A DNA stretch of 24,239 bases, from the NCBI GenBank assembly GCA_003427395.1, contig BFEA01000015.1, positions 4,883,187-4,907,425 on the forward strand, given 5' to 3'. The DNA is from Chara braunii (taxonomy: Eukaryota > Streptophyta > Charophyceae > Charales > Characeae). The number at the start of each line of letters is the position of its first letter. The stretch's first letter is position 1. A model generated the notes under the pieces. That model was given only the letters and a program-made list of their open reading frames with translations. It did no database searches and was not told the DNA's origin. Shown piece after piece: positions 7,657-14,970 of this stretch. The position numbers and the translations under genes are program-made.

Positions 7657-7890
7657 GAAGAAGAAGAAAGGTTACGGCCTCCTCTACCTGTTGGGCACTG
7701 CCCAACCGCGACGTGATTCTGTCATCCTGACATGCAGCGATCGCCATGATTTAATCCCCAGCCAGTCGGATTCAGTTTCCACCATCTTTCTTGTACCGTA
7801 GCAGCCTCTGGGTTTCAAACTCACAACCTCAGCCAGGTCCGCCCGCTCAATAGTCCAGCAGCTGTAGTAGGGTCTAGGCGTCCTCTAACT
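7656..7890. other. No gene seen
   Basis: Unassigned sequence between the poly(A) run and hairpin element C1. Confidence 0.5.
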
Positions 7891-8005
7891 TCTTTTTTAC
7901 CCAGATACAACTTGTGGTCATTATAGCCACCACCGTATAATGTGCAACATCCAGTCTATGGACACAGCAATGATGACCACCGGGCATTGTATTCGTGTGA
8001 AAAGA
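7891..8005. mobile_element. Family C hairpin element, copy C1
   Basis: The left arm TTTTTTACCCAGATACAAC then GGTCATTATAG is complementary to the right arm ATGATGACCACCGGG, CATTGTATTCGTGTGAAAAG. Copies at 15.81 and 22.03 kb have cleaner termini (CTTCACCC and GGGTGAAG). About 115 bp, non-coding; MITE-like or a hairpin RNA precursor. Confidence 0.72.
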
Positions 8006-8071
8006 CCGTATGCTTAGAGGCCCGAGGCCTCAGGAGGATGGAAACCACTTTCGGCATTTTCTGAACCAAGG

Positions 8072-8092
8072 TTTTTTTTTTTTTTTTTTTTT
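8072..8092. repeat. poly(T) run
   Basis: 21 T in a row. On the minus strand it could be an A tail, but no retroposed body is recognised on either side. Confidence 0.9.
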
Positions 8093-8510
8093 GAATTACC
8101 AGCCCGGCTGCTAGGGAGGGTGATACGAACGCCCCCCCCTCTAGCAGTCTTCCTGGATGCTCCAGTCTATTGGTGCCAATTGATTCTTGGTACAGTTTTG
8201 AAATTTGACGTAAAGTAAGAGGGGGGGTGTTGGTTGTTTTCGCACCAACAGGCCTAGATAAGTTGGTACAGGCCTCAACTGTTAAAATACAGGCCAGAGT
8301 GCGAACTCCAGTGAGAGCAATGCAGAAGAGAAATGAAAAATGAAATGGTAGGATAATTCATACACATTCGCTGAAAAGAGAAAATGGCAGAAACGACAAA
8401 AACAGGCTGCAGTTGCCGAAACACGTACTCGCCCCGAGAAGGAAGAAGAACAATCCGAAGGCCAGCACTCCAACAGAGTATGTAACCTGCAAAATGCAAT
8501 GACTCAAACA
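8093..8510. other. No gene seen
   Basis: Unassigned. Contains short C and G runs (8132-8139, 8220-8227). The minus-strand open frame that crosses 8358-9095 is produced largely by the neighbouring minisatellite. Confidence 0.5.
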
Positions 8511-8940
8511 CCAGTCAGGCAAACAGTTGAGCAAACAGGTGAGCAAACAGAGAGGCAATACAGTTAAGCAGCAAACAAAGTGGTTCAGCAAACAAGGAAG
8601 CACACAGATGACCGCACAGATAAGCAAACAGTTGAGCAAGCAGCAGGTCAGCAAACAGTGAGCCGAAGTAGTTAAGCAAGCAGTTAGGCAAGCAGTTAAG
8701 CTAAGCAGGTGAGCAAACAGTGGGACAAAACGGCTAAGCAAGCAAGCAGTTAAGGAACCACGCAGGTAAGCAAACAGGTAGGCACGCAGGCAAGCAGACA
8801 GTTGAGCAAGCAGACGGTGAGAAAACTGGGAGGCAAAACAGTTAAGCGAGCAAGCAGTTAAGCCAACAAAAGTTAAGCACACGGGTAGGCAAGCAGTGGA
8901 GCAAACCAGGGGGAGAAAACAGGTGACCGAACAGCTGAGC
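8511..8940. repeat. Degenerate 12-bp minisatellite (RAGCAARCAGKT)
   Basis: About 430 bp built from variants of GAGCAAACAGGT and AAGCAAGCAGTT. Read on the plus strand from 8500, one frame gives Gln/Lys/Thr-rich peptides such as RQTVEQTGEQT and DKQTVEQAAGQQ, broken by TAA where CAGTTAAGC occurs. The minus frame gives Cys/Leu-rich nonsense. Either a non-coding minisatellite or the relic of a repetitive hydrophilic protein; the composition resembles the minus-strand repeat frame at 9.8-9.95 kb. Confidence 0.85.
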
Positions 8941-9136
8941 TGCCCCAATGGAAATGTACATGGGCAGTACTGAGGGTTAGGTGCATGATCTGTACCTCTG
9001 TGTACCTGGACGCTACCAGAATGCCAAGACCTTCTGACAGGTGCAGCAATGCAATGTCCTCTTTCGTGTAAGGTTATTAACAAAATTGCTTTCACCCAAA
9101 AGGTTGGACGTCATTGAAAAATATCCCTACCAAATC
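8941..9136. other. No gene seen
   Basis: Unassigned sequence between the minisatellite and a homopolymer. Confidence 0.5.
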
Positions 9137-9164
9137 TTTTTTTTTTTTTTTGGGGGGGGGGGGN
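9137..9164. repeat. T15-G12 homopolymer with an unresolved base
   Basis: T (9137-9151), then G (9152-9163), then the only N of the window at 9164. Run lengths and base calls here should be treated as uncertain. Confidence 0.9.
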
Positions 9165-9386
9165 GGAGGGGCAAAACCCTGACTATGTCAGAGTGTACTG
9201 CAGTGCAGGGCATGCACTTGGTCTCTCGCACCATGCACATGCATCGTCACAAAAAGTATTCTGTTATCTCAAAGCTCACTTCAGCATTCTGTTCTTCCCC
9301 CCTTTCCTATCTTTTGTCACTTGCCTCTCTCTTGGCGCATAGCAACCTCTTCGTTAGCGTGACTGACTGATTACTCACGAGTCACG
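9165..9386. other. No gene seen
   Basis: Unassigned. TCACGAGTCACGAC (9375-9388) recurs exactly at 9631-9644. Confidence 0.5.
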
Positions 9387-9480
9387 ACCATAACCATTAG
9401 CATTTGGCCATAACCTTATAACCATAACCATACCCATAACCATAACCATACCCATACCCATAACCATAACCATAACCCCA
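9387..9480. repeat. CCATAA/CCCATA hexamer tract
   Basis: Repeats of ACCATA, CCCATA and CCTTATA, with TTATGG on the other strand. It is telomere-like in period but not the plant TTTAGGG or any telomere repeat I know. Most likely a simple-sequence tract. Confidence 0.85.
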
Positions 9481-9649
9481 TGCAACACTTCACACAAAAC
9501 TACAAGAGAACAAACCTGAGGTTTAGGGCAAAATTTTTGCAAGTTTTGCAAAGCGTAACACATAAAGCACTTTTTAAGTTCGGGCACCGACCCAGCCGGG
9601 TAGGAAACATAGAACTACAGAAGCCTTCGATCACGAGTCACGACACAGT

Positions 9650-9754
9650 GTCCTTCGAGACATCCATTAAAATTGGATCGAGACAGAGAGAGAAAGATTA
9701 GCATGGCCCCTGCGCTTTCAAGGATGATGGCACACATAAATAGAGAAACGGTTC

Positions 9755-9758
<4 letters not shown>
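9650..9758 (+). pseudogene. U6: U6 snRNA retrocopy 6 (full length, A-tailed)
   Basis: GTCCTTCGAGACATCCATTA, AAATTGGATCGAGACAGAG, AGATTAGCATGGCCCCTGCG, AAGGATGATGGCACACATAA and TAGAGAAACGGTTCC follow U6 throughout, with small insertions (AGAGAG, CTTT, TGG). The A run begins directly after CC in place of U6's usual AAATTTTT end, so the template had lost its oligo-U tail or been trimmed and adenylated. Confidence 0.92.

Positions 9759-9785
<27 letters not shown>
9756..9785 (+). repeat. poly(A) tail of U6 retrocopy 6
   Basis: 30 A directly joined to the U6 3' end. Confidence 0.9.
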
Positions 9786-9787
<2 letters not shown>

Positions 9788-10040
9788 TCCACGACACGAA
9801 CCTTGTTGATGAAGGTTTCATGTTTGTCGGCGCTCTGCACAATCTTGTCGGCCTGTCTGCTTAACACCACTTTGGTCTTTTTGGCCTGGTTTGTCAGCAC
9901 CTGCTTCGTCTTGTCAGCTTGTCTGCTCAGCGCATTCTTCGTTTTGTCGATTACCTGTCCACAGTCAACAGTAAAATCACACACCCATAACCCCATAATG
10001 ACCCATTCGAGCAAAATCAGCCCATGTCAAAGACGGTCAT

Positions 10041-10115
10041 TTTTTGCTGCTAAGACAAACGAGCATCGCACAAGCAGGTTGCCACTACATAGTACATACC
10101 CTAAAAAGAGAGAAA

Positions 10116-10181
<66 letters not shown>

Positions 10182-10331
10182 ATACTTCAATTATACTGGA
10201 TTACTAATCAGTGGTTTATATGGTGCACCATCACACAGTTTATATACCTCAATGCAAGTCAGTCTTTGCTGCATAACAACAATACAGATCGACACAAGTT
10301 CCTGTGGCACATATATACCCTCAAAAGAGAG
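10041..10331. repeat. Diverged direct repeat pair around a GA tract
   Basis: TTTGCTGCTAAGACAAACGA to TACATACCCTAAAAAGAGAG (10041-10111) is echoed by TTTGCTGCATAACAACAATA to ATATACCCTCAAAAGAGAGG (10265-10331). The first copy runs into a (GA)n tract. A perfect 12-bp palindrome ATGGTGCACCAT lies between them (10220-10231). Confidence 0.65.
10123..10177. repeat. (GA)n microsatellite
   Basis: About 27 GA dinucleotides following a short A run. Confidence 0.95.
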
Positions 10332-10439
10332 GGAGGAGAGACAAAGGGGGACAGGGGGGGTGGGGGGGGGTCAAAGGAGAAAATGGACTACGTACTCTGT
10401 TCTTAGTATACTTAGTGCACAATAGGTACTGTGGGGTGA

Positions 10440-10764
10440 GCTCGTACTCCATACTATGTACTTTATACTGTGTACTGTGTACTGCATTTGTCTAGAAGTT
10501 CACTCGCACTTGATCTATGTGCCGTGTACTATACTATGCACACAATGTACTGTGTGTGGACACGTTACCTTGTACATCAAAACTGTGCGCGCCTACGATC
10601 ACCATATTATCTGAAATCGAAGTTATCGAACAGATTCCGAAAAACTACAGCTAACGATCCTTTGAATCTTGTTTGGTTGTTCTCTGTGGTACCGCGGCAC
10701 CTGCGCTGTGTTGACACTCTAACTTGTACATTGAAAGCTCTGAAACTATGTACGATGTACTCTG
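10440..10764. repeat. TGTACTATG-rich degenerate region
   Basis: Repeated words such as TGTACTGTGTACT, ATACTATG and GTACTGTG occur throughout, with a more unique island at 10565-10720. It appears to be an eroded extension of the cleaner array that follows. Confidence 0.55.
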
Positions 10765-10878
10765 TGTGGAATACTATATGTACTATGTCCTATACTGTGC
10801 GGAAAACTATAGGTACTATACTATGTGGAAAACTATCGGTACTGTACTAGGTGGAAAACTATATTACGTACTATGTAC
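10765..10878. repeat. Tandem repeat, about 26-31 bp period
   Basis: Four units of the form GTGGAAAACTATAGGTACTA with variable spacing, beginning near 10765, 10796, 10825 and 10851. Open frames across it are rich in Tyr, Cys and Val and are repeat artefacts. Confidence 0.8.
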
Positions 10879-10882
10879 CAAA

Positions 10883-10968
10883 CCGGGCGTGACGTCGGGA
10901 CCCCGGCGTGACGTCGGACCCGGGCACGACGTCGGGACCCAGGCATGACGCCGGGTCCCTGGCGCCCG
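10883..10968. repeat. 19-bp tandem array carrying TGACGTC
   Basis: Four units resembling CCGGGCGTGACGTCGGGAC follow directly on the previous array. Two contain TGACGTC, one CGACGTC and one TGACGCC. TGACGT(C) is the binding core of plant TGA/bZIP and animal CREB factors, so the array would present clustered sites. With no gene beside it, regulation is only a possibility. Confidence 0.8.
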
Positions 10969-11349
10969 GGCTATCTCCCTATACTATAATGACCGTGCGT
11001 CTTATTTGCAGGGGAGGTATTACCAAATCCGGCCATAGAACAGGTACACAGGCGAAGCTGGCTGGCCCCAGCATGTTTCTTCACCCCCCTATACTCGGCT
11101 TAGGAAGCAGAAAACACTACCTTCCCCCTCTCTCCTTCACTATCCTCTCTCTCACCATTCTTTTTTCCCATACATTGAAATACACCAGGCATTAATCTTT
11201 CTTTGTCTTTTTACCACCACCACCTTTCGAAGCTCTAGTCCCATTTGGGAAAATGACCTCAACCGCAAAGTTCGGGGGTCCGGTGTAGGGTCGGCAGGAA
11301 ACAAAAGAAAGAAAAGATTGGGACCCCGCAGGCCCCCCTGAGAGAGGGG
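10969..11349. other. No gene seen
   Basis: Unassigned, with pyrimidine-rich patches at 11120-11175. No repeat shared with the rest of the window was noticed. Confidence 0.5.
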
Positions 11350-12132
11350 AAAAAAAAAAAAAAAAAAAGAACTGAGAGCTTCGATTCCCGCGGCGATGTC
11401 GTGGTAAGGCCCTCACATTGGTGGAAGTCGCACCAGCGCCTTGAGGAATGTATCTGGCCAGCATGTGTGACACGTGAACATGCATGCTTTTTTTTTTGCT
11501 TTTTAAAGTTTTTTTCTTTTTCTTTATTGTCCTGTTCGTGCCCTGCCAGTGGGGTATGACGGATTCCACAAGGGTCACCAGTACCGTAGCATGCGTCCTG
11601 TGTCGGACCGTAATGACAGCATTAGGGTTCTCTTTTTTTTTTTCTCTTCATTTGTTTTCCATGGGATGCACCTCCTCACTGAGGACACAGTCCCAACGGA
11701 TCGCATTTCAGACTTATGTATCTGATGGCTATCAAGGCCTTAGGGAAGTTTCTTTTCTTTTTTTTTTGGGTTCTTCTTTATTTTATTTTCTTGGTTCTTT
11801 TCCAGACGTCACTGCCGTGAGTACCAGAAAAAAGAATACAATGGGACCCAGGCTCGGCCAAACTCGGTGCGCAGTGAAATTCAGGTTCGGCAAAAAAAAA
11901 AAGAAGGGTCGGAGGTAGTGGTGGTTTTAATTTGTAAGGGAAAAAAACAGAAATACACCAAGATTATCACGATACAATCAGAAAACAGAAACGCGGTCAG
12001 GTTCATTCCAAATGTTGGAAATTGACTTGGCCGCCGCCTCCTGCGCAGCAGCAAGTAAAAGTGGGCAGCAAGGACCAGCCCAGTACCGCCAGCTGCACTG
12101 GGTCACAGAATTCAAAGAGATAATGTTGGCGG

Positions 12133-12137
<5 letters not shown>
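11350..12137. other. No gene seen; A and T runs
   Basis: Holds an A run (11350-11367) and T runs near 11490, 11632 and 11758. The 144-codon plus-strand frame at 11484-11918 is Phe/Leu-rich because of these runs and has no recognisable domain. Confidence 0.45.

Positions 12138-12167
<30 letters not shown>
12138..12167. repeat. poly(G) run, 30 bp
   Basis: 30 G, flanked by GGAAAGA and AGGGAGGGGAG. Long G runs are rare in nuclear genomes, yet this window has several. Read-length error in the run is possible. Confidence 0.85.
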
Positions 12168-12168
<1 letters not shown>

Positions 12169-12498
12169 GGGAGGGGAGAAGAGAGGAGGTCTGGGGTCCA
12201 CACTACCATCCCAAGCTCCCTCCCTTCAAAAAAATGCTGCCTCTCCCTGCCCAAAAAGCTGCCTTCAGCATATTGCCATGTTCCTTTTCTTTTCCTTTTT
12301 CTTTTTTCAACTTAAAAGGGGGCCGCTGCCTTGAGATATCATCATAAAGTCCTGTGAGCGTAAAAGAAAAGAAAGAAAGAAAGAAAAAGAGAGAGATCAT
12401 CATGAAACTGACCGGTTTAGTATAATTATTATTTTTTTTACTCCATCTGCTTCCAGTGGAGTTGGGGGCTCAGGTCTGATTATTATCAACAGTTCAGG

Positions 12499-12792
12499 GG
12501 CGAGGTCCCATTAGCAAAGAGGATTGGTTTGAATGCCTGCATCTGGACATGTTTGGGAAAAAGGTGCAGAAAGCAAAGAGGATTGGATTGAATGCCTGCA
12601 TCTGGACATGTTTGGGAAAAAGGTGCAGAGAGCAAAGAGGATTGGATTGAATGCCTGCATCTGGACATGTTTGGGAAAAAGGTGCAGAAAATCGAGATTG
12701 AAATCATTGAATTGCTTTTCTGCACCTCTGCTTAAAGAACGTCCAGATTCAGGAGCTTAATCCAATCCTCTTTGCTAGTGGGACCTTGCCCC
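12499..12792. mobile_element. Family A hairpin element, copy A2, with triplicated left arm
   Basis: The left end is GGCGAGGTCCCATTAGCAAA and the right end is TTTGCTAGTGGGACCTTGCC, near-perfect complements. The left arm is present as three head-to-tail 59-bp units (12513-12571, 12572-12630, 12631-12689) that are almost identical. The right arm has a single unit (about 12715-12778) with CTGCACCTC, ACGTCCAGATTCAGG and AATCCAATCCTC. AGGGG occurs just inside or at the left boundary (12496-12500) and again at 12793-12797, so a 5-bp TSD is possible but blurred by the terminal G/C run. Confidence 0.8.
12513..12689. repeat. Three tandem 59-bp arm units
   Basis: Each unit opens AGCAAAGAGGATTGG, continues GAATGCCTGCATCTGGACAT and closes GTTTGGGAAAAAGGTGCAGA. 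The period is exactly 59. The few differences (GGTTT versus GGATT, AAA versus GAG at the joints) imply recent amplification. Confidence 0.92.
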
Positions 12793-12820
12793 AGGGGTGT
12801 ACCAACTGAGCTAAGCCTGC

Positions 12821-12997
12821 AGCATATTCACTATGCTTGTTTTTCTTTTGTCGGTTTTTTATTTTTACCCTATTCATGATGCTTGGGTGACAGTGAAGGG
12901 TGAGCCTTGTCAGAGTCTTCATTGATACTCTTGACACATGAATGCCCATCGGAAGCTCTGCGAGCAGATTCCAATTTTAGCATATATATTATATATA
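12821..12997. other. No gene seen
   Basis: Unassigned sequence ending in an ATATAT stretch at 12981-12997. Confidence 0.5.
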
Positions 12998-13091
12998 AAA
13001 CTCCGACGAAAATGTTTGATACAGCCCCTCGTTTGTTGCCCTGCTCTCCCTCTCTGCCTACGGTTTACCCGGCAGCTCTATTTGACGATAT
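12998..13091 (-). repeat. E unit, minus-strand copy
   Basis: AAACTCCGACGAAAATG, ACAGCCCCTCGTTTGTTG and CTCTCTGCCTACGGTTTACC are the complement of the E units at 14.2-14.4 kb. TATATA stretches border it on both sides, as they do those copies. Confidence 0.75.
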
Positions 13092-13167
13092 ATATTGTCA
13101 CATAACTATGGAGTTATGAACTAAAAGAGCGCACTTTGCGAGACAAAAGGCAAAAATAACATGGCTG

Positions 13168-13226
13168 TGCCGGCAACCGGCCGGTTGGACCGGCCCGGAT
13201 CCAAACCGGAATTCCGGTTGGGTCCA
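13168..13226. repeat. CCGGTT palindrome cluster 1
   Basis: Two perfect palindromes, AACCGGCCGGTT (13175-13186) and AACCGGAATTCCGGTT (13204-13219), joined by GGACCGGCCCGGATCC. Similar CCGGTT-rich sequence occurs at 14.0 kb. Confidence 0.85.
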
Positions 13227-13334
13227 AAAGTGGGTCAGTTTTTTTATTTTTATTTTTTTTGAAAACATGGTTGGAATGCGCTCACCGAGATCTCCCCGAA
13301 TCCACAAAGAAAACTTTGAACAGAGAAGTTTCGT

Positions 13335-13500
13335 TTGGGGGGTTGGGGGGGTATTTCAGGGGTTGAGGGTCGGGGGTTGGGGGGGTTATGGTGAGGGTGT
13401 TAGTGGTGGAGTTTCAGTACGGGCTTCAGCAGACATTGACAACAGCGTACCTGGCTTTCTGCAAACGTTGACGTTCTGCCCAAGAACTTTGAAGAGGGGG
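13335..13500. repeat. G-rich tract
   Basis: Closely spaced runs of four to seven G separated by TT, TA or TC on the plus strand (for example GGGGGGTTGGGGGGG). This meets the usual pattern for G-quadruplex formation. Confidence 0.75.
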
Positions 13501-13503
13501 GTG

Positions 13504-13780
13504 GGGGTGTTAGTGGCAGGGTAGGGACGGTACTTCCCACCCAAAAACTTAGAAAAGGGGGGTAGGGGTTGTAGTGTTAGGGGGTGCTTCGTCCAAGTTG
13601 CCCTCGATACTGGTAGGGTGATGGTCCTGAGTGCTGGTCACACTGGGGTGTTAGTGGCAGGGTAGGGAAGGTGCTTCCCACCCAAAAACTTTGAAAAGAA
13701 GGGTGGGGGTTATAGTGTTAGGGGGTGCTTGTCACTGCTGTCTGGTGACTGCCCTCGATACTGGTAGGGCGATGGTCCTG
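13504..13780. repeat. 141-bp tandem duplication in G-rich DNA
   Basis: Unit 1 (13504-13631) and unit 2 (13645-13780) both run GGGGTGTTAGTGGCAGGG, CTTCCCACCCAAAAACTT, GTTAGGGGGTGCTT, CCCTCGATACTGGTAGGG and GATGGTCCTGA. Unit 2 has an extra insertion near 13732-13750. Confidence 0.9.
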
Positions 13781-13937
13781 ACACTGAGGTAGGATAGTAG
13801 AGATAGGGGGTGCGCTGGGAGCATTAACGTGGGGAAGGGTAGGGAAGGTGGCCTATGCTGTCAGGACAACCACCGGCTGCCGCTGCCAGCAATCACTGTG
13901 GGTCTAGTCCTTGGCCTCAACAACACCATGGGCTGAA
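13781..13937. other. No gene seen
   Basis: G-rich at first, then ordinary sequence. No recognised feature. Confidence 0.5.
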
Positions 13938-13990
13938 AAACAAAAAAAACAAAAAAAACAAAAAAAACAAAAAAAAAAAAGAAGAAGAAG
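13938..13990. repeat. (A7-8 C)n tract
   Basis: Four A runs separated by single C, then GAAGAAGAAG. Confidence 0.9.
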
Positions 13991-14001
13991 ATGCGCTACA
14001 G

Positions 14002-14090
14002 CCAACCGGGGGGGAACCGGCCCGGTCGACTGGCCGGTAGGACCGGTCCTGTTCCGGTTGGGGGAGGACCCCCCGGTCCTACCAGGTTTT
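14002..14090. repeat. CCGGTT-rich cluster 2
   Basis: AACCGGCCCGGTCGAC, GGCCGGTAGGACCGGTCC and TTCCGGTTGGGGGAGG resemble the cluster at 13168-13226 and include the palindrome GGACCGGTCC. The two clusters probably share an origin. Confidence 0.65.
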
Positions 14091-14185
14091 TAGCACTGAA
14101 AAATAACAAATTAAAAAACAAGAGAAACATGAAGGGCACACTGAAACCATTCATTTTTCTCTTTCTTCTTTATATCTATATATAT

Positions 14186-14278
14186 CGTCACAAACAGAAC
14201 TGCACGGTAAACCGTAGGCAGAGAGAGAGAAGAGGACAACAAACGAGGGGCTGTGACAAACTGTTTCGTCGGAGTTTT
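14186..14278 (+). repeat. E unit, copy 2
   Basis: CGTCACAAACAGAACTGC, GGTAAACCGTAGGCAGAGAG, GACAACAAACGAGGGGCTG and CAAACTGTTTCGTCGGAG. Flanked by TATATA runs. Confidence 0.8.
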
Positions 14279-14321
14279 ATATATATCTATATATATGATA
14301 TATATATTATTTAATATATAT

Positions 14322-14420
14322 ACCATCAGACAGAACTGCCTGGTAAAGCATGTCGGCAGAGAGGGAGAAGAGGACAACAAACGAGGGAGGGGCTGTGACA
14401 AACTGTTTTGTCGGAGTTCC
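14322..14420 (+). repeat. E unit, copy 3
   Basis: Same blocks as copy 2 (CAGACAGAACTGCCTGG, TGTCGGCAGAGAGGGAG, GACAACAAACGAGGGAGG, CAAACTGTTTTGTCGGAG), 136 bp downstream. It is followed by ACTCATCAGGAGGCTGAACC as after copy 1. Confidence 0.8.
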
Positions 14421-14607
14421 ACGAACTCATCAGGAGGCTGAACCCTACATATAGTCAAACAGAGCTGGCCGGTATATATATGGTCACATAACAATGAACT
14501 GAAAGAGGGCACTTGCAAAACAAATCGATAAAGATTATTGAAAAAAAAAAAAAAAAAACGAAAACAAGACAAACAAGAGGGGCACACTGAAACCATTCAT
14601 TTTTCTC

Positions 14608-14739
14608 ATTCCTTTAATTCCCCCTTCACCGTGCCTGTCACGTACAAGGCTCGCCGCGTTGACGAAGTTGAGTGCGAGCTGCCCGCATCCCCGTGTGCAT
14701 TAACAGCCCACTTGCGCGCTGTGAGAAAGAGGCAGAGTA
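14608..14739. other. Spacer before L copy 2
   Basis: G/C-richer sequence with no match to the spacer in front of L copy 1. No gene recognised. Confidence 0.45.
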
Positions 14740-14970
14740 AAGGGGGAGGGGCTAAACACAGGGAAGATGGATGAAGAGAAGACAAACAAACAACGAAAAG
14801 GGGAAAGTACGGAATGTCGAGTGAAGATGAAGGCAAAGGAGAGGATAAGAAAAAAGCCTCAACAATGAGTCTGTCCTTGGTGACAGAGAGGACACCCATT
14901 GTGAGGATGAGGTGGATGGGCACATGGAAGACCTAGCCGAGTATTATCAGCACAACAATTGCCACAACGG
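14740..14970. repeat. L repeat, copy 2
   Basis: Shares TAAACACAGGGA, GGGAAAGTACGGAATG, GAAGATGAAGGCAA, GTCTGTCC, GGATGAGGTGGATGGGCAC, GGAAGACCTAGC and ACAACAATTGCCA with 6158-6420, in the same order and strand. Several short deletions relative to copy 1 break reading frames. Confidence 0.75.

Larger units (their letters stand above)
9639..9797 (+). mobile_element. U6 retroposon unit with target-site duplication
   Basis: CACGACAC at 9639-9646 and again at 9790-9797 brackets a U6 copy plus a 30-A tail. Three bases separate the left repeat from the U6 start, and GATC separates the tail from the right repeat. TSD, RNA body and A tail in this order are the hallmarks of LINE-type target-primed insertion. 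Removing one repeat and the insert rejoins the minus-strand frame described at 9618-9954. Confidence 0.75.
9618..9954 (-). pseudogene. Fragment with LEA-like 11-residue repeats, interrupted by U6
   Basis: On the minus strand, 9948-9817 reads as four consecutive 11-residue units: DKTKNALSRQA, DKTKQVLTNQA, KKTKVVLSRQA and DKIVQSADKHE, then TFINKVRVV. The 33-base units differ at the DNA level while the pattern D/K-K-T-K-x-x-L-x-x-Q-A is kept, which suggests past selection on protein. Eleven-residue Lys/Ala/Thr/Gln repeats forming amphipathic helices are typical of group 3 (LEA_4) late embryogenesis abundant proteins, intrinsically disordered desiccation protectants. I infer resemblance, not membership. 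The U6 retroposon at 9639-9797 cuts the frame. Without it the frame would continue for 7 codons to a TAG at 9615-9617. A possible splice acceptor (CTGTGGACAG, just above 9954) and donor (AAGGTTCGT, near 9806) make an internal exon possible. Start unknown; the rest of any gene is not in view. Confidence 0.4.
12311..12820 (-). mobile_element. tRNA-derived SINE, copy S3, interrupted by A2
   Basis: The minus-strand A box TAGCTCAGTTGGTA lies at 12800-12813, to the right of hairpin element A2. The body (CTGAACTGTTGATAAT, then ACCAGTTTCATGATGAT) and the ending GATATCTCAAGGC lie to its left. A GAAA/GAGA expansion (12362-12397) splits the body and is flanked by duplicated ATCATCAT. The B-box region is altered (TGGAGTTGGGGG in place of GGAGTTCGAAC). 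Comparison with S1 and S2 shows A2 entered at the base pairs between TTC and the GTGTACC near the A box. Confidence 0.7.
14134..14607. repeat. Block bounded by exact 28-bp direct repeats
   Basis: A 28-base sequence beginning GGGCACACTGAAACC and ending CATTTTTCTC is present at 14134-14161 and, unchanged, at 14580-14607. Between them lie two E units, TATATA spacers, ACTCATCAGGAGGCTGAACC, and an 18-A run (14540-14557). The repeats could be termini of a composite element or a 446-bp duplication boundary. They are too short for ordinary LTRs. Confidence 0.8.

Noticed and set aside
8358-9095. 245-codon minus-strand open frame rich in Cys and Leu
   Set aside because: It is generated mostly by the 12-bp minisatellite, whose unit length is a multiple of three and so keeps frames open.
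9387-9480. Internal telomere repeat
   Set aside because: The unit TTATGG/TATGGG is not the plant TTTAGGG or another known telomere repeat, and the tract is irregular.
11484-11918. 144-codon plus-strand open frame that looks membrane-like
   Set aside because: The hydrophobicity comes from T runs that encode Phe. No conserved motif is seen.
14134-14607. LTR retrotransposon
   Set aside because: The direct repeats are only 28 bp and there is no primer-binding site, polypurine tract or gag-pol coding sequence between them.
6158-14970. L repeats as a conserved protein gene
   Set aside because: Both copies have open frames, but indels between them shift the frame and no shared peptide extends through the repeat.
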